Part shown: piece after piece, positions 46,181 through 55,550 of the stretch | How positions within the stretch are numbered: position 1 is the first letter of the stretch | Layout: each line of letters starts with the position of its first letter | Assembly (NCBI RefSeq): GCF_035271045.1 | Contig: NZ_DATESC010000017.1 | Location: 43,831-107,830, forward strand | DNA from: Marinospirillum sp035271045 | GTDB taxonomy: Bacteria; Pseudomonadota; Gammaproteobacteria; Pseudomonadales; Halomonadaceae | Direction: 5' to 3' | DNA: 64,000 bases | Position numbers and translations under genes: made by a program | Notes under the pieces: generated by a model | The model's input: the letters and a program-made list of their open reading frames with translations, nothing else | Told to the model about the DNA's origin: nothing | Databases searched by the model: none

Positions 46181-46381
46181 CAGCAGCCTCCAACAAAGGC
46201 AGGTAAAAAGAAGTTAAAGAAGTCTTAACGCTGTTATTATTTGATTTCAATCAATGCAATCCAATAAAAAGCAAAAATCGCGCCACAAAAAAATAGCGTA
46301 TTGAAAACAAGGGGTTGAGTTTATTTATTTTAAAAAAAAAGAATGATGCACTTTTTTAAGGCAATTAAAATGTAAAATTAT

Positions 46382-46406
46382 AAAAAAATGCACTCATTCA
46401 GTGCAT
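46382..46406 (-). terminator. Terminator after the DUF1415 gene
   Basis: A 7-bp perfect stem (46388-46394 and 46400-46406, ATGCACT/AGTGCAT) with a 5-base loop, followed on the minus strand by seven T. It lies 37 bases after the DUF1415 stop. Confidence 0.88.
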
Positions 46407-46442
46407 AAAATTAAAAAAATACCGCATTTCCATCAATCGCTA

Positions 46443-46997
46443 TTATTTGTCAAGATTAAACAATCCGTCCAATAACGCTTTTAGCTTTTCAGTGCCCAAT
46501 GTATTCATTAGCGCGATATTGCGTTTAGGAATGCCATCAACATCAGGGTGACTAGCAATGGCAAGCGCTAGGCTTGCTTCTCGAATTAAATGTAGCATTG
46601 GGTAAGGCGAGCGATTAGTGTAGTTTTCGGCATCATCAACTTGTGTGCCACCAAACTGATAATCAGGGTGAAAGCTGGCGATTTGGTAAATACCGTCTAA
46701 CGCCATTTCTACCAACAAACCCTCTGCCAAGTTTAAAAAATCATTAAAATCATAAAAATCTTGCAGCACATCAGGGTGAATCAGCAGCGTTGTTTCTATT
46801 TCAGAATCTGTATTCAATAGCGCTAATTCAGTTTGCAAAGCCATCAACAAGGCTTCTTCCGTTGTTGCTGGTGTTGTAATAAAGCGCACCCGATTATTGA
46901 CTAATTCACGCTTAGCAAAAGGACAAAGGTTCATGCCAACTACCATAGTGTCCACCCACTGACGCGTCGCTAAAAGGGTTTTATTATCGTTCATCAT
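46443..46997 (-). CDS. DUF1415 family protein
   Basis: A 184-residue cytoplasmic protein of the DUF1415 family, whose function is unknown. The motifs MNLCPFAKRE (residues 22-31), IASFHPDYQFGG and the YTNRSPYPMLHLIRE block are typical. It is a single-gene unit with its own terminator. Confidence 0.92.
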   Translation of the reverse strand: MMNDNKTLLATRQWVDTMVVGMNLCPFAKRELVNNRVRFITTPATTEEALLMALQTELALLNTDSEIETTLLIHPDVLQDFYDFNDFLNLAEGLLVEMALDGIYQIASFHPDYQFGGTQVDDAENYTNRSPYPMLHLIREASLALAIASHPDVDGIPKRNIALMNTLGTEKLKALLDGLFNLDK

Positions 46998-47116
46998 TTT
47001 TGCTTTCCAGTATTTTAAATAGTCAAGGTCTAGCCAATGCTTTGCTTAGTGGGTTAGAAAAGCAATCAATTTATCTACACTTTCATCAAAAAGTATTTAA
47101 TTTTCATTGACATCCT

Positions 47117-47136
47117 CCCCGACCTAAAAGACGGGG
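47117..47136 (-). repeat. IS605-type right-end hairpin
   Basis: A palindrome whose minus strand reads CCCCGTCTTTTAGGTCGGGG. The tnpB stop codon TAG is inside its loop. In this element family the end hairpin is recognised by TnpA, and the adjacent transcript can form the guide RNA of TnpB. Confidence 0.75.
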
Positions 47137-47908
47137 ATTCCTACTGCTAGACGGCCATGTCCGACCGCAAGAATGTTCTTGGCCGCATTAACATCACGGC
47201 AGTCGTGCGTGGCACCGCACCCACTGCAAGTCCAGTCTCTTATTCGCAAACCTGCGATACCTCTCGGCCTCGATTCGGGCAAGTTGCCACAATTCGAACA
47301 GGTTTGGGTGGTGTATGCCTCGTTCACTTCCTTAAAAACAATACCTGCGTGAGCGCATTTATAGTCCAGCATTATTTTTAATTGACCCCAGCCAGCGTCC
47401 AGCACTGACTTAGCCATTCTGGTTTTAACGAGTTTTAAACTACTGACATTGCCCACGTAGATTTCACCGCAGCGATTAACCAGCTTACGACTAAATTGAT
47501 GCAGTGCGTCTTTTCTACCACCACATTAAAGTACCAGCGACCACGGGTATCTTCATTAAAGCTACCAGAGCGGAATTTGTATTGGCTCAAACCGTAGCTA
47601 TCCCACACTTTAAAATAGTGGCCGTTGTGGAAAACCTGACCATTTTTCCACTGTGCGGCAGCTGTATTAACGGGAATCCAGCCAAATGAACGACGTACAC
47701 CGCCTGATTTGCGCCAGTTTAATCGTGCTTTTTTGGTGTAAGGGTGTATATCGTAAGCAGACAAAAACACACCACGCTCTTTAATGGAGCGATGACTTAA
47801 TTCATTAACGTAGTTCCAGACGAAATTAACATGCCTAGCCATGCTGTTAAGCAAAGCTTTATGTTTATCGCGTACTCGGACTTTTAATGTCTTGGTATGT
47901 TTTATCAT
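47124..47908 (-). pseudogene. tnpB: TnpB (OrfB) remnant with internal deletion and frame break
   Basis: RNA-guided nuclease gene of IS605-type elements, broken. The N-terminal part (47908 to about 47515) runs to RGRWYFNVVVE. It then joins, in another frame, to KDALHQFSRKLVNRCGEIYVG and the C-terminal zinc ribbon CSNC...CSGC with DVNAAKNIL. About 100 residues in between are missing, including the GIDLGLK segment with the first RuvC aspartate. The junction is near 47508-47518. The product cannot be an active nuclease. Confidence 0.85.
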
Positions 47909-48034
47909 GCTGTATACACTATCAGTGTTAATCTATGCTGCAAAGACTTTAGCGACCTATTAAGGGGCTGCTTACGCAACCCTCGCTATCCATCCTCGCA
48001 CTCAAAGTACGAGGTCTTACGCGATTTTGATAAA

Positions 48035-48655
48035 TTAAGCAGGTCGAATGATACTAAAAACCTCATCAATGCCCACGTATTGGGCGCCACCTAACCTTGC
48101 CAGTGGATTGATTTTATTAGCATCAATCGTGTAACGGCCTTTTGCTTCATCTACTTCAACCACATCATCAGCAATATAAGCTTGAATCAGTTCAGCATAA
48201 ATAACCGCTTGCTGTTGTGTACCTAGGTAGTGAACATCATGCAATTTAGCTTGAAAAGCAACGGGAGCAGACTTTAAACGCGGTAGTGGGCAGCCAGCAA
48301 ATTCAACCAACTGATTGCCTTGTATCAGCGTTAATTCAGATTCGCCATAAGGCAGACTTGTAGCGCTAGCCGTAACATCAGCAGCATGAGCAGTGGAAGG
48401 AATATGAATCACAAAATCACGCCCAGAAAGAATGTTGTGCCGCGTATCTTTGGCTTCTTCGGGTGTTTTTTTACCAATCGAAAGCATAACAATGGGTGGA
48501 TCTGAGCAAACACCGTTAAAAAAAGAAAAAGGAGCCAAGTTCAACTCGCCATTGTCTGAAGCAGACAACACCCAAGCAATCGGGCGAGGTATTAAAGTTT
48601 GAGTCATCAAGTGATAACAAGTATCGGGTTTTAACTGGGCTAAATCTAACTGCAT
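48035..48655 (-). CDS. Flavin reductase-like (FMN-binding split-barrel) protein
   Basis: A 206-residue member of the flavin reductase-like domain family, which binds FMN. LIPRPIAWVLSASDNGELNLAPFSFFNGVCSDPP is the flavin-binding entry block, cited here as two overlapping parts: LIPRPIAWVLSA and NLAPFSFFNGVCSDPP. The start is set at the ATG at 48655, 6 bases after GGAG; a TTG four codons upstream is less likely. Its stop lies about 20 bases from the possible end of the TnpB element. It is 23 bases downstream of the SH3 gene. Confidence 0.9.
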   Translation of the reverse strand: MQLDLAQLKPDTCYHLMTQTLIPRPIAWVLSASDNGELNLAPFSFFNGVCSDPPIVMLSIGKKTPEEAKDTRHNILSGRDFVIHIPSTAHAADVTASATSLPYGESELTLIQGNQLVEFAGCPLPRLKSAPVAFQAKLHDVHYLGTQQQAVIYAELIQAYIADDVVEVDEAKGRYTIDANKINPLARLGGAQYVGIDEVFSIIRPA

Positions 48656-48678
48656 ATTACACTCCAAAATTTTACTTT

Positions 48679-49413
48679 TTAACGCGGCTCTAATTCAGCT
48701 TGCATTTCACCTAAGCGACTTGATGCTTCATAAACAATATAGGTGGTCGTATCTGGCCAGCCACGGTGAACAAGAATACGCAGATCACCGCGTCGCCATT
48801 CAAATTCAACAGGACCTTCAGCACGACGACCCAAAACACGCTGCCAAGGCCCTAACTCTTTACGCACTTCTTCAGCCACCACACGCACTTGTTCAACATC
48901 ATTAGTAGAACGAAAAGTGATTTCTGCGACAGCAAACAATTGCTCTTTTAAGGTGTAACCTAGTGTCATTTCGGTAGCACCTTTTTTCCATTCACTAGGG
49001 TCATAAAGATCATAAGGGTAAGCATCAGCTTCCCGAATCACCGCTACTTGAGCCGCACTCAATGCCTGACGCATAGCGTTACGATTAACGCTATTCAGTG
49101 CTAAACCAAATAATTGAACGGTTTGACTTAAAGTCACTTGGTGCATCCACGCTTTACTACCGTCAGGGGCTTCTACTTGCAACCAAACACCTTGGCGCTG
49201 CAATTCAATAACATTCGTACCGCTGGGTAGCTGATTAATCAGCTCGGCATTCGGTTGAGGTTGGGCACGCACATTCCCTATAGCAACAGATACCTGCCAA
49301 ACATCGCCTTCGGCAGCATAAGCAGCTTGCAGTAAAAACAAAGAGGCCACTAAAAAAGCAAAGCTAGCTAAAAGCTGCTTCAATTGTAAGATTTGTTTTG
49401 GCGTTTCATTCAT
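48679..49413 (-). CDS. Exported SH3-like domain protein
   Basis: A 244-residue protein with a signal sequence (about residues 15-33, ending AYA-AEG) and a bacterial SH3 domain at about 38-105 (VSVAIGNVRAQPQPNAELINQLPSG). The rest is a mixed region without a recognised family (EFEWRRGDLRILVHRGWPD). Bacterial SH3 domains often bind peptidoglycan, so a cell-wall role is possible but not shown. Confidence 0.8.
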   Translation of the reverse strand: MNETPKQILQLKQLLASFAFLVASLFLLQAAYAAEGDVWQVSVAIGNVRAQPQPNAELINQLPSGTNVIELQRQGVWLQVEAPDGSKAWMHQVTLSQTVQLFGLALNSVNRNAMRQALSAAQVAVIREADAYPYDLYDPSEWKKGATEMTLGYTLKEQLFAVAEITFRSTNDVEQVRVVAEEVRKELGPWQRVLGRRAEGPVEFEWRRGDLRILVHRGWPDTTTYIVYEASSRLGEMQAELEPR

Positions 49414-49810
49414 CAGTTTAACTGTCCACTTGCTTTAAAACTTGCCAACTAAGGCAAGCTAACCCTAACACTAAAATAATCGTCAATACTTTATAAAATT
49501 TTACTTTTAGCAGTATTTCAAAAGTGTATTTAAACATCTAAAAGCAACAAAACCCCAAGCTTGCTGGGCTATCTTTATACCAGTTTTTTGCACTAATCCC
49601 AACTAAGAGCGCCAGCTACTTAATATTCCATTACTTGCCTTCTAAAAAAACCGACTTTTTTACTTGGCTTGTATCAGCTAGATCAATACGAGAGCACTGT
49701 ACGTCATGGCTTGGTTAATTTTTTTACGGTATGATGCTAATCAAACCACTGCCCAATAAAATGAACGGCAGAATAACGATAATCTAGGAATATCAACAAG
49801 AGACCTAAAA
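49414..49810. other. 397-base divergent intergenic region
   Basis: No gene is recognised here. It holds the 5' regions of the minus-strand SH3 gene and the plus-strand response regulator gene. A 6-bp hairpin CTTGCC/GGCAAG is at 49441-49458. A TATGAT-like -10 element is at 49730-49735, without a convincing -35 box. Confidence 0.6.
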
Positions 49811-50530
49811 GTGGACGCACACCAATCACCCCGCATCTTAATTGTTGAAGATGATGCACGTCTTGCAACCTTGACCCGTGAATACCTAGAGGGCAATGGC
49901 TTCCAAATTACTGTTGAAGGTGATGGCGCTCGTGCCGTTGAGCGTATTTTCCGTGAAAAACCTGATCTGATTATTCTTGATGTAATGCTACCCGGCGAAG
50001 ATGGTTTAAGCATTTGCCGCAAAGTAAAGATGGAAAAAGACATTCCTATCTTAATGCTTACAGCCCGTACTGATGACATGGATCAAGTCGTTGGCTTAGA
50101 AATGGGTGCTGATGACTATATTGCTAAACCCGTTCGCCCGCGTGTCTTGCTGGCTCGTGTACGCGCTTTGTTACGTCGCTCTGAGGCACAAGCTTCTGCG
50201 GCTGACTCAATGGATGCACAAATCACTCGCTTAGCGTTTGGTGATTTAATTATCGATAGCTCAATGCGTGAAGCTTGGTTAAGTAACGAACCCATTGAAC
50301 TTACCAGTGCCGAATTTGACTTGCTTTGGTTGCTTGCTTCCAACGCTGGACGTGTCTTAACCCGTGAAGAAATTTTTACTGCTTTGCGTGGCATAGAATA
50401 CGATGGTCAAGACCGATCCATTGATGTGCGTGTTTCTAGGATTCGTCCTAAAGTTGGTGATGACCCTATGCACCCACGTCGCATTAAAACCGTACGTAGC
50501 AAAGGCTATCTTTTTGTTAAAGAAATTTAA
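49811..50530 (+). CDS. OmpR-family response regulator, RstA-like
   Basis: A 239-residue DNA-binding response regulator. The receiver has its acceptor aspartate in LIILDVMLPGEDG, and the winged helix covers about residues 140-238. ALRGIEYDGQDRSIDVRVSRIR and RIKTVRSKGYLF are very close to the matching part of E. coli RstA. The start is a GTG at 49811 (MDAHQSPRILIVEDD). The sensor kinase gene begins 33 bases downstream, forming a two-component operon. Confidence 0.9.
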   Translation: MDAHQSPRILIVEDDARLATLTREYLEGNGFQITVEGDGARAVERIFREKPDLIILDVMLPGEDGLSICRKVKMEKDIPILMLTARTDDMDQVVGLEMGADDYIAKPVRPRVLLARVRALLRRSEAQASAADSMDAQITRLAFGDLIIDSSMREAWLSNEPIELTSAEFDLLWLLASNAGRVLTREEIFTALRGIEYDGQDRSIDVRVSRIRPKVGDDPMHPRRIKTVRSKGYLFVKEI

Positions 50531-50563
50531 CCACTTATCTGCCAAGTATTTAACCGTTAGCTG

Positions 50564-52222
50564 ATGTTTACTTTTAATCGGCTGCACAAGCGCTTAGGTA
50601 ACATTTTTCTACGTGTTTACCTAGGCGTGTTGGGTGCATTCGTTGGTATTTTATTGCTCAGCGCACTGCTGATTAATATTACCAACCAAATACGTTTAGA
50701 AGCCCATTATGAAAAGCTGCTGTCAGGCCTTTTTTCAACCCTAACCGAAGACTTTTCACAGGTTCCTAATAATAAAGAATTAGAGTGGCTAGACGAAATC
50801 AACCAAACATTGGGTGTCCACGTTAAGCTCAGCCAATTAAATAACCACCCACTTAGTCGACGCCAATTAAAACGCTTAAATGAGCAGCGCTTATTATTAA
50901 GCAGCGAAAACGGTCAACTGCAAGTGCTTTTCCCAACCAATCACCCCCAAAAAATTTTAGTAATGCAGCTATCACGCATTACTGAACAACAAGCGAGCGC
51001 TTCGATTTATTTATTATTACGTGATTTACAGCGCACTCCAGTTGCACTTAGGCAAGCCCGTTTAATGCAATTAGGTCAAAATTTTTCTTACCCATTAGCA
51101 CTTTTAACGGAGCTACCGCAATATGCAGATCCGCTGCAAATCCGTCGCCTAAAAAGAGGCGAACAGGTGGTGGTTTTTTCAGACACCGAGCGTAGCATTA
51201 TTAGTTATGTGCAGCTCAGTGACAGTAGCTGGCTAAAAGTGGGGCCGGTTCAACTTTTCACTAATTACCCTACCGTGCTGATCGTGGGTGTTTTTTTAGC
51301 GTTGTTAATTATGCTTGCTGCTTCTATTTGGTGGTTTTTATCTGGTTTAGAAAGTCGTCTTCGCTACTTAGAACGCGCAGCAAGTCAACTGGCGGCTGGC
51401 AATTTACAAGCACGCGTCAGCATTACTGGCGATGATTTTATTAGTAAGCTTGCGATTGCTTTTAACCGCATGGCAGAGCAGTTACAACGTTTATTGCGTA
51501 CGCAACAAGAAATGATTCATGCTGTTTCTCATGAGTTACGCACACCCGTTGCACGTATACGTTTTGGTATACAAATGATTGAAGATTTAAGTGAAGATGG
51601 CAGTCCTCATACAATGATTGCTAAACAAGTCTATGGCATCGATCAAGACATTGACGAACTCGACACACTGATTGATGAAATTTTAACCTATGCACGTTTA
51701 GGGCAAGAAAAGCTACAATTACAGTTTATTAGCCAAGATGTCACTGGTCTAATAGAAGAAGTACTTTCGCGTTTTCAACGTACCAACCCTCAATTAGCCT
51801 TTAATTTAATTGTTAATAATCCGGCTAATTTAAGCCCTAATGCCGATTTAGAAGGGCGTTATTTTCAGCGTTCAGTACAAAATTTAGTTGGTAATGCCGT
51901 ACGTTATGCACAGCAAACCATACGCATTAGCTGTCACCTTGAGCAGGATGCTTTTCGGGTCGATGTTGAAGATGATGGCGCAGGCATTCCAGAAGAAGAT
52001 TGCCAACGCGTTTTTATGCCTTTTTCTCGCCTTGATGATAGTCGCACACGTAGCTCAGGGGGATATGGCTTAGGGCTGTCTATCGTACAACGCATTATTT
52101 ACTGGCATCGAGGCAGCACTTTGGTCGATCGCAGTCCCGATTTACACGGCGCTCGATTTAGTTTGGTCTTCCCTCGTATTCAATCTGATAAACTACCACC
52201 TCTGGAAATACCGCCTCAATAG
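50564..52222 (+). CDS. Sensor histidine kinase, RstB-like
   Basis: A 552-residue membrane kinase. The first helix is at about residues 15-40, a periplasmic region runs to about 235, and a second helix is at 238-262. HAMP follows, then the HisKA H-box SHELRTPVARIRFG and the HATPase boxes NLVGNAVRYA, DDGAGIPEEDCQRVF and GGYGLGLSIVQRI. It pairs with the RstA-like regulator upstream. The periplasmic part is longer than in E. coli RstB (433 residues overall there). Confidence 0.92.
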   Translation: MFTFNRLHKRLGNIFLRVYLGVLGAFVGILLLSALLINITNQIRLEAHYEKLLSGLFSTLTEDFSQVPNNKELEWLDEINQTLGVHVKLSQLNNHPLSRRQLKRLNEQRLLLSSENGQLQVLFPTNHPQKILVMQLSRITEQQASASIYLLLRDLQRTPVALRQARLMQLGQNFSYPLALLTELPQYADPLQIRRLKRGEQVVVFSDTERSIISYVQLSDSSWLKVGPVQLFTNYPTVLIVGVFLALLIMLAASIWWFLSGLESRLRYLERAASQLAAGNLQARVSITGDDFISKLAIAFNRMAEQLQRLLRTQQEMIHAVSHELRTPVARIRFGIQMIEDLSEDGSPHTMIAKQVYGIDQDIDELDTLIDEILTYARLGQEKLQLQFISQDVTGLIEEVLSRFQRTNPQLAFNLIVNNPANLSPNADLEGRYFQRSVQNLVGNAVRYAQQTIRISCHLEQDAFRVDVEDDGAGIPEEDCQRVFMPFSRLDDSRTRSSGGYGLGLSIVQRIIYWHRGSTLVDRSPDLHGARFSLVFPRIQSDKLPPLEIPPQ

Positions 52223-52250
52223 AACCAAATGCCAGTAGGATCAATACCTC

Positions 52251-52727
52251 ATGCCTGATATCGTACTGTTTGAACCTGAAATCCCACCCAATACTGGCAA
52301 CATTATTCGCCTATGTGCTAACACAGGCTTTCGTCTACACCTCGTTGAACCGTTAGGTTTTGTGCTAGATGATAAACGCCTACGCCGTGCGGGTTTGGAT
52401 TACCACGAATGGGCAGCCATCACGGTTCACCCTAATTTAGATGCGCTGTTAAACCACTTTCACGATAAACGCCTGTTTGCTTTGACCACTAAGGGCAAGC
52501 AGTCTTACCATCAAGTTAACTACCGCGATGACGATGTGTTGGTGTTTGGCCCTGAAACCCGTGGCTTACCGATGGACTTTATTAACAGCCTGCCTGCTGA
52601 ACAACGTATTCGTATTCCAATGCTACCTGACAGTCGCAGCATGAATTTATCTAATGCTTGCAGTCTTATCGTGTACGAAGCTTGGCAGCAGCTAGGCTTT
52701 TCAGGTGCAGAGCTACCAACTCGCTAA
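52251..52727 (+). CDS. trmL: tRNA (cytidine(34)-2'-O)-methyltransferase
   Basis: SPOUT-class enzyme that 2'-O-methylates the wobble base of tRNA-Leu isoacceptors. The length of 158 residues is typical. The motifs PEIPPNTGNIIRLCANTG, VFGPETRGLP and LSNACSLIVYEAWQQLGF (knot region) are diagnostic. It lies 28 bases after the sensor kinase gene and 37 before rep. Confidence 0.96.
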   Translation: MPDIVLFEPEIPPNTGNIIRLCANTGFRLHLVEPLGFVLDDKRLRRAGLDYHEWAAITVHPNLDALLNHFHDKRLFALTTKGKQSYHQVNYRDDDVLVFGPETRGLPMDFINSLPAEQRIRIPMLPDSRSMNLSNACSLIVYEAWQQLGFSGAELPTR

Positions 52728-52764
52728 ACGCTACTCTTTATTACTTGAGCAACGCCTTTAAACC

Positions 52765-54801
52765 ATGCAAAAAATTCTTACTCGCCTTAACGAACGTCAA
52801 CTTGAAGCCGTTAAACAAGTGGATAGCCCGCTGTTAGTTTTAGCCGGTGCCGGCTCTGGTAAAACCAGTGTAATTACTAGCAAAATAGCCTATTTAATTC
52901 GTAGTCGCGGCATGGCTGCTAAAAATATCTGTGCGCTTACTTTTACCAATAAAGCCGCGCGTGAAATGCGTGAGCGAGTCAATAAAATGTTAAGCCGCGA
53001 AGAGGCCAAAGGCTTAACCGTTTCTACTTTTCACTCGCTGGGCTTAGACATTATTCGCAAAGAAGTGAAGTATTTAGGCTATAAAAGTGGTTTTTCGCTG
53101 TTTGATACCGAAGATACCAAAGCCTTAATGCGTGATTTAATGCACAAGGATAGCGAAGCTGATACCGACACTATCAACCAAGTCCAATACCTGATTTCTA
53201 ATTGGAAGAATGATTTAATTGAGCCAGAAAAAGCCGTAAACCTTGAAAGTGATAACCCTAAAAGCCAGCTTGCTGCTCAGGTTTATGAGCAGTATAACCG
53301 CCACCTACGCGCTTATAATGCGGTGGATTTTGATGATTTAATTCGCCTGCCGGTACTACTATTTCAACAACAGCCCCAAGTGTTAGAAAAGTGGCAACAC
53401 AAGATGCAATACCTGTTGGTGGATGAATATCAAGACACCAACATCAGCCAATACCGCTTAGTTAAATTACTTACCAGCCTAAGAAAAACCTTTACGGTGG
53501 TGGGTGATGATGACCAATCCATTTATTCTTGGCGTGGCGCTAAACCTGAAAACTTAAACCAACTTAGTGAAGATTTTACGAATTTAAAAATCATTAAACT
53601 AGAACAAAATTACCGTTCTACAGGACGCATTTTAAAAGCAGCTAACCAGTTGATTGCCAACAACCCACACATTCACGAGAAAAAACTGTGGAGTGAATTA
53701 GGTTTTGGCGAACCTATTCGAGTGATTGAATGCCCCAACGAAGAAGCCGAAGCCGAACGTGTTGCAGCAGAAATTATGACACGGCGTATTAAAGAACGCT
53801 GTCACTGGAAAGATTTTGCCGTGCTGTATCGGGGTAATTTTCAGTCACGTATATTAGAAATAAAACTGCAAGCCTTTCAGATTCCTTACAAAATTAGCGG
53901 TGGTACCAGCTTTTTTGCACGCCATGAAATTAAAGACATGATGGGCTATTTTCGCCTATTAATTAACCCAGCTGACGACAATGCTTTTTTACGTATCGTT
54001 AATATCCCACGCCGTGAAATTGGCCCAGTCATTTTAGAAAAACTAGCCATTTATGCCAAAGACCGTGAAATTAGCCTATTCGCAGCTTGCGATGAAATGG
54101 GCTTAGCGCAGCACCTAAAAGACAACCAAGTGGAGCGTTTAAGGCGTTTTACGCATGGGTTAAAACGCATTATGCAGCAATGTGAAACCGGCGACCCCAT
54201 TGCAGCACTGGGTGAAATGATCCGAGATATGGACTACGAAGCTTGGTTGCACCAAAACGCCAGCTCGCCCACCGTTGCTGAACGCCGCTATGCCAACATT
54301 TGGATACTGCTTGATTCTTTAGCAGAAACCTTAAAACGAATGCAGCAAGAAGATGAAGAAGCGGGTATTCGTGAAGCCATTGCTCGCCTAGTGTTGCGCG
54401 ATTTATTAGCGCAGCAAGAAGAAGAGGATGATTCTGACAAGGTGCAGTTATTAACACTTCATGCTTCTAAAGGGCTAGAGTTTCCACAAGTATTTTTAAT
54501 TGGTATGGAAGAAGAACTGCTACCGCACCGCAATTCTATAGAGTCAGATACAATCGAAGAAGAAAGGCGTTTAGCTTATGTAGGCATTACACGGGCGCAG
54601 CAGGTATTAACGCTGTCTATGGCGAAACAACGCAAAACCTATGGTGAAACCTTTGATTGCACACAAAGCCGGTTCTTAGATGAATTGCCGCAAGACGATT
54701 TAAAATGGGAAGGTCGCAACACACAAGAAGAATCTAACGAAGACAAAACCCAGCGTAAAAAAGACCGCATTAGCGCATTAAGGGCGATGCTGAATAGCTA
54801 G
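52765..54801 (+). CDS. rep: ATP-dependent DNA helicase Rep
   Basis: Superfamily 1 3'-5' helicase that clears protein roadblocks ahead of replication forks. Walker A is LAGAGSGKTSVI (about residues 27-38), DEYQDTN is motif II, and GDDDQSIYSWRGA is motif III. QNYRSTGRI and VQLLTLHASKGLEF are motifs IV and V. The length of 678 residues matches E. coli Rep (673) rather than UvrD. Confidence 0.95.
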   Translation: MQKILTRLNERQLEAVKQVDSPLLVLAGAGSGKTSVITSKIAYLIRSRGMAAKNICALTFTNKAAREMRERVNKMLSREEAKGLTVSTFHSLGLDIIRKEVKYLGYKSGFSLFDTEDTKALMRDLMHKDSEADTDTINQVQYLISNWKNDLIEPEKAVNLESDNPKSQLAAQVYEQYNRHLRAYNAVDFDDLIRLPVLLFQQQPQVLEKWQHKMQYLLVDEYQDTNISQYRLVKLLTSLRKTFTVVGDDDQSIYSWRGAKPENLNQLSEDFTNLKIIKLEQNYRSTGRILKAANQLIANNPHIHEKKLWSELGFGEPIRVIECPNEEAEAERVAAEIMTRRIKERCHWKDFAVLYRGNFQSRILEIKLQAFQIPYKISGGTSFFARHEIKDMMGYFRLLINPADDNAFLRIVNIPRREIGPVILEKLAIYAKDREISLFAACDEMGLAQHLKDNQVERLRRFTHGLKRIMQQCETGDPIAALGEMIRDMDYEAWLHQNASSPTVAERRYANIWILLDSLAETLKRMQQEDEEAGIREAIARLVLRDLLAQQEEEDDSDKVQLLTLHASKGLEFPQVFLIGMEEELLPHRNSIESDTIEEERRLAYVGITRAQQVLTLSMAKQRKTYGETFDCTQSRFLDELPQDDLKWEGRNTQEESNEDKTQRKKDRISALRAMLNS

Positions 54802-54805
54802 GCAT

Positions 54806-54839
54806 AAAAAAAGCACTGGGTTTAAACAGTGCTTTTTTA
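54806..54839. terminator. Bidirectional terminator between rep and cytochrome c5 genes
   Basis: A stem AAGCACTG/CAGTGCTT (54811-54818 and 54827-54834) is extended by flanking A and T runs, so it can terminate both convergent genes. Confidence 0.85.
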
Positions 54840-54866
54840 TTGTTTAGCAGCTAGTTGAGCAAGGGT

Positions 54867-55301
54867 TTAGCGGCTAGCTTCTACTATATAATCTACCGCA
54901 GATTTTACTTCATCATCCGACAGGTTTGGGTTACCACCTTTAGCGGGCATACCACGAATACCCGTTAAAGAATGATCGTATAAAGTTGCCATGCCTTGCG
55001 TTATACGCGGTGCCCAAGCCGCTGCATCACCGCGCTTAGGAGCGCCAGCAGCACCCGTATCATGGCAAGCCATACAAACAGAGTTGTAAACTTGATCGGC
55101 AGATTTTGGGCCAACAACAACAGGCGCTGCTACACCACCGCAGTCCATGCCTTGTAAGCAAAGTTCACCGGCAGGTTTAAGGCGCTCAGCCCAATCTTCG
55201 GCACTGATAGTTTTGGCTGAAGCTTGCATTGCGACTAAAAGGCCTAAACCTAAAACAGCCGCTGCAACCAGAATACGGGCAAACCGAATGTTATGTTTCA
55301 C
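54867..55301 (-). CDS. Cytochrome c5-family protein
   Basis: A 144-residue periplasmic monohaem cytochrome. A GTG at 55301, preceded by AGAGGTGG, gives a signal peptide (ARILVAAAVLGLGLLVAMQASA). The haem site is CMACH in YNSVCMACHDTGAAGAPKRGD, and the axial methionine lies in GIRGMPAKGG. Two more cysteines (LCLQGMDCGG) precede it. A longer frame from 55442 lacks a ribosome site and would destroy the signal peptide. It is divergent from the V-ATPase operon. Confidence 0.9.
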   Translation of the reverse strand: MKHNIRFARILVAAAVLGLGLLVAMQASAKTISAEDWAERLKPAGELCLQGMDCGGVAAPVVVGPKSADQVYNSVCMACHDTGAAGAPKRGDAAAWAPRITQGMATLYDHSLTGIRGMPAKGGNPNLSDDEVKSAVDYIVEASR

Positions 55302-55550
55302 TCTCACCACCTCTAGTCTATTTTTTTTGGCAACAAAAACTAAGCCTAAAAAGGCACTAAGCCTAGCGTCGCCTGTTATATTGAATAAAACCTGAAAAAT
55401 TGTGGGCTGATTATACCCAAGAAACTTATGATTCGTAACCATTAAGCTTAGGATCTTTTGTCGTATAAAATATTATTCCCTTGCCAAATATATGTAAGCT
55501 GCTTAAATAGAAGGCTGTTTTTAGCGTTCCCGCTTTGCATGGAGGTGGAA

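Larger units (their letters stand above)
47105..48014 (-). mobile_element. Decayed IS200/IS605-family element (TnpB only)
   Basis: The segment holds a broken tnpB and element-like ends. Just past the tnpB stop lies the subterminal palindrome CCCCG...CGGGG (47117-47121 and 47132-47136), typical of IS605-group right ends. Upstream of tnpB a second hairpin CCTCG/CGAGG (47994-47998 and 48010-48014) may mark the left end. No TnpA (Y1 transposase) gene is present. Exact borders cannot be set from one copy. Confidence 0.65.

Noticed and set aside
47157..47381. Plus-strand open frame opposite tnpB
   Set aside because: It is the complement of the zinc-ribbon coding region, a shadow frame without its own features.
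48720..48905. Plus-strand frame opposite the SH3 gene
   Set aside because: It has no homology, no ribosome site, and lies within a supported gene.
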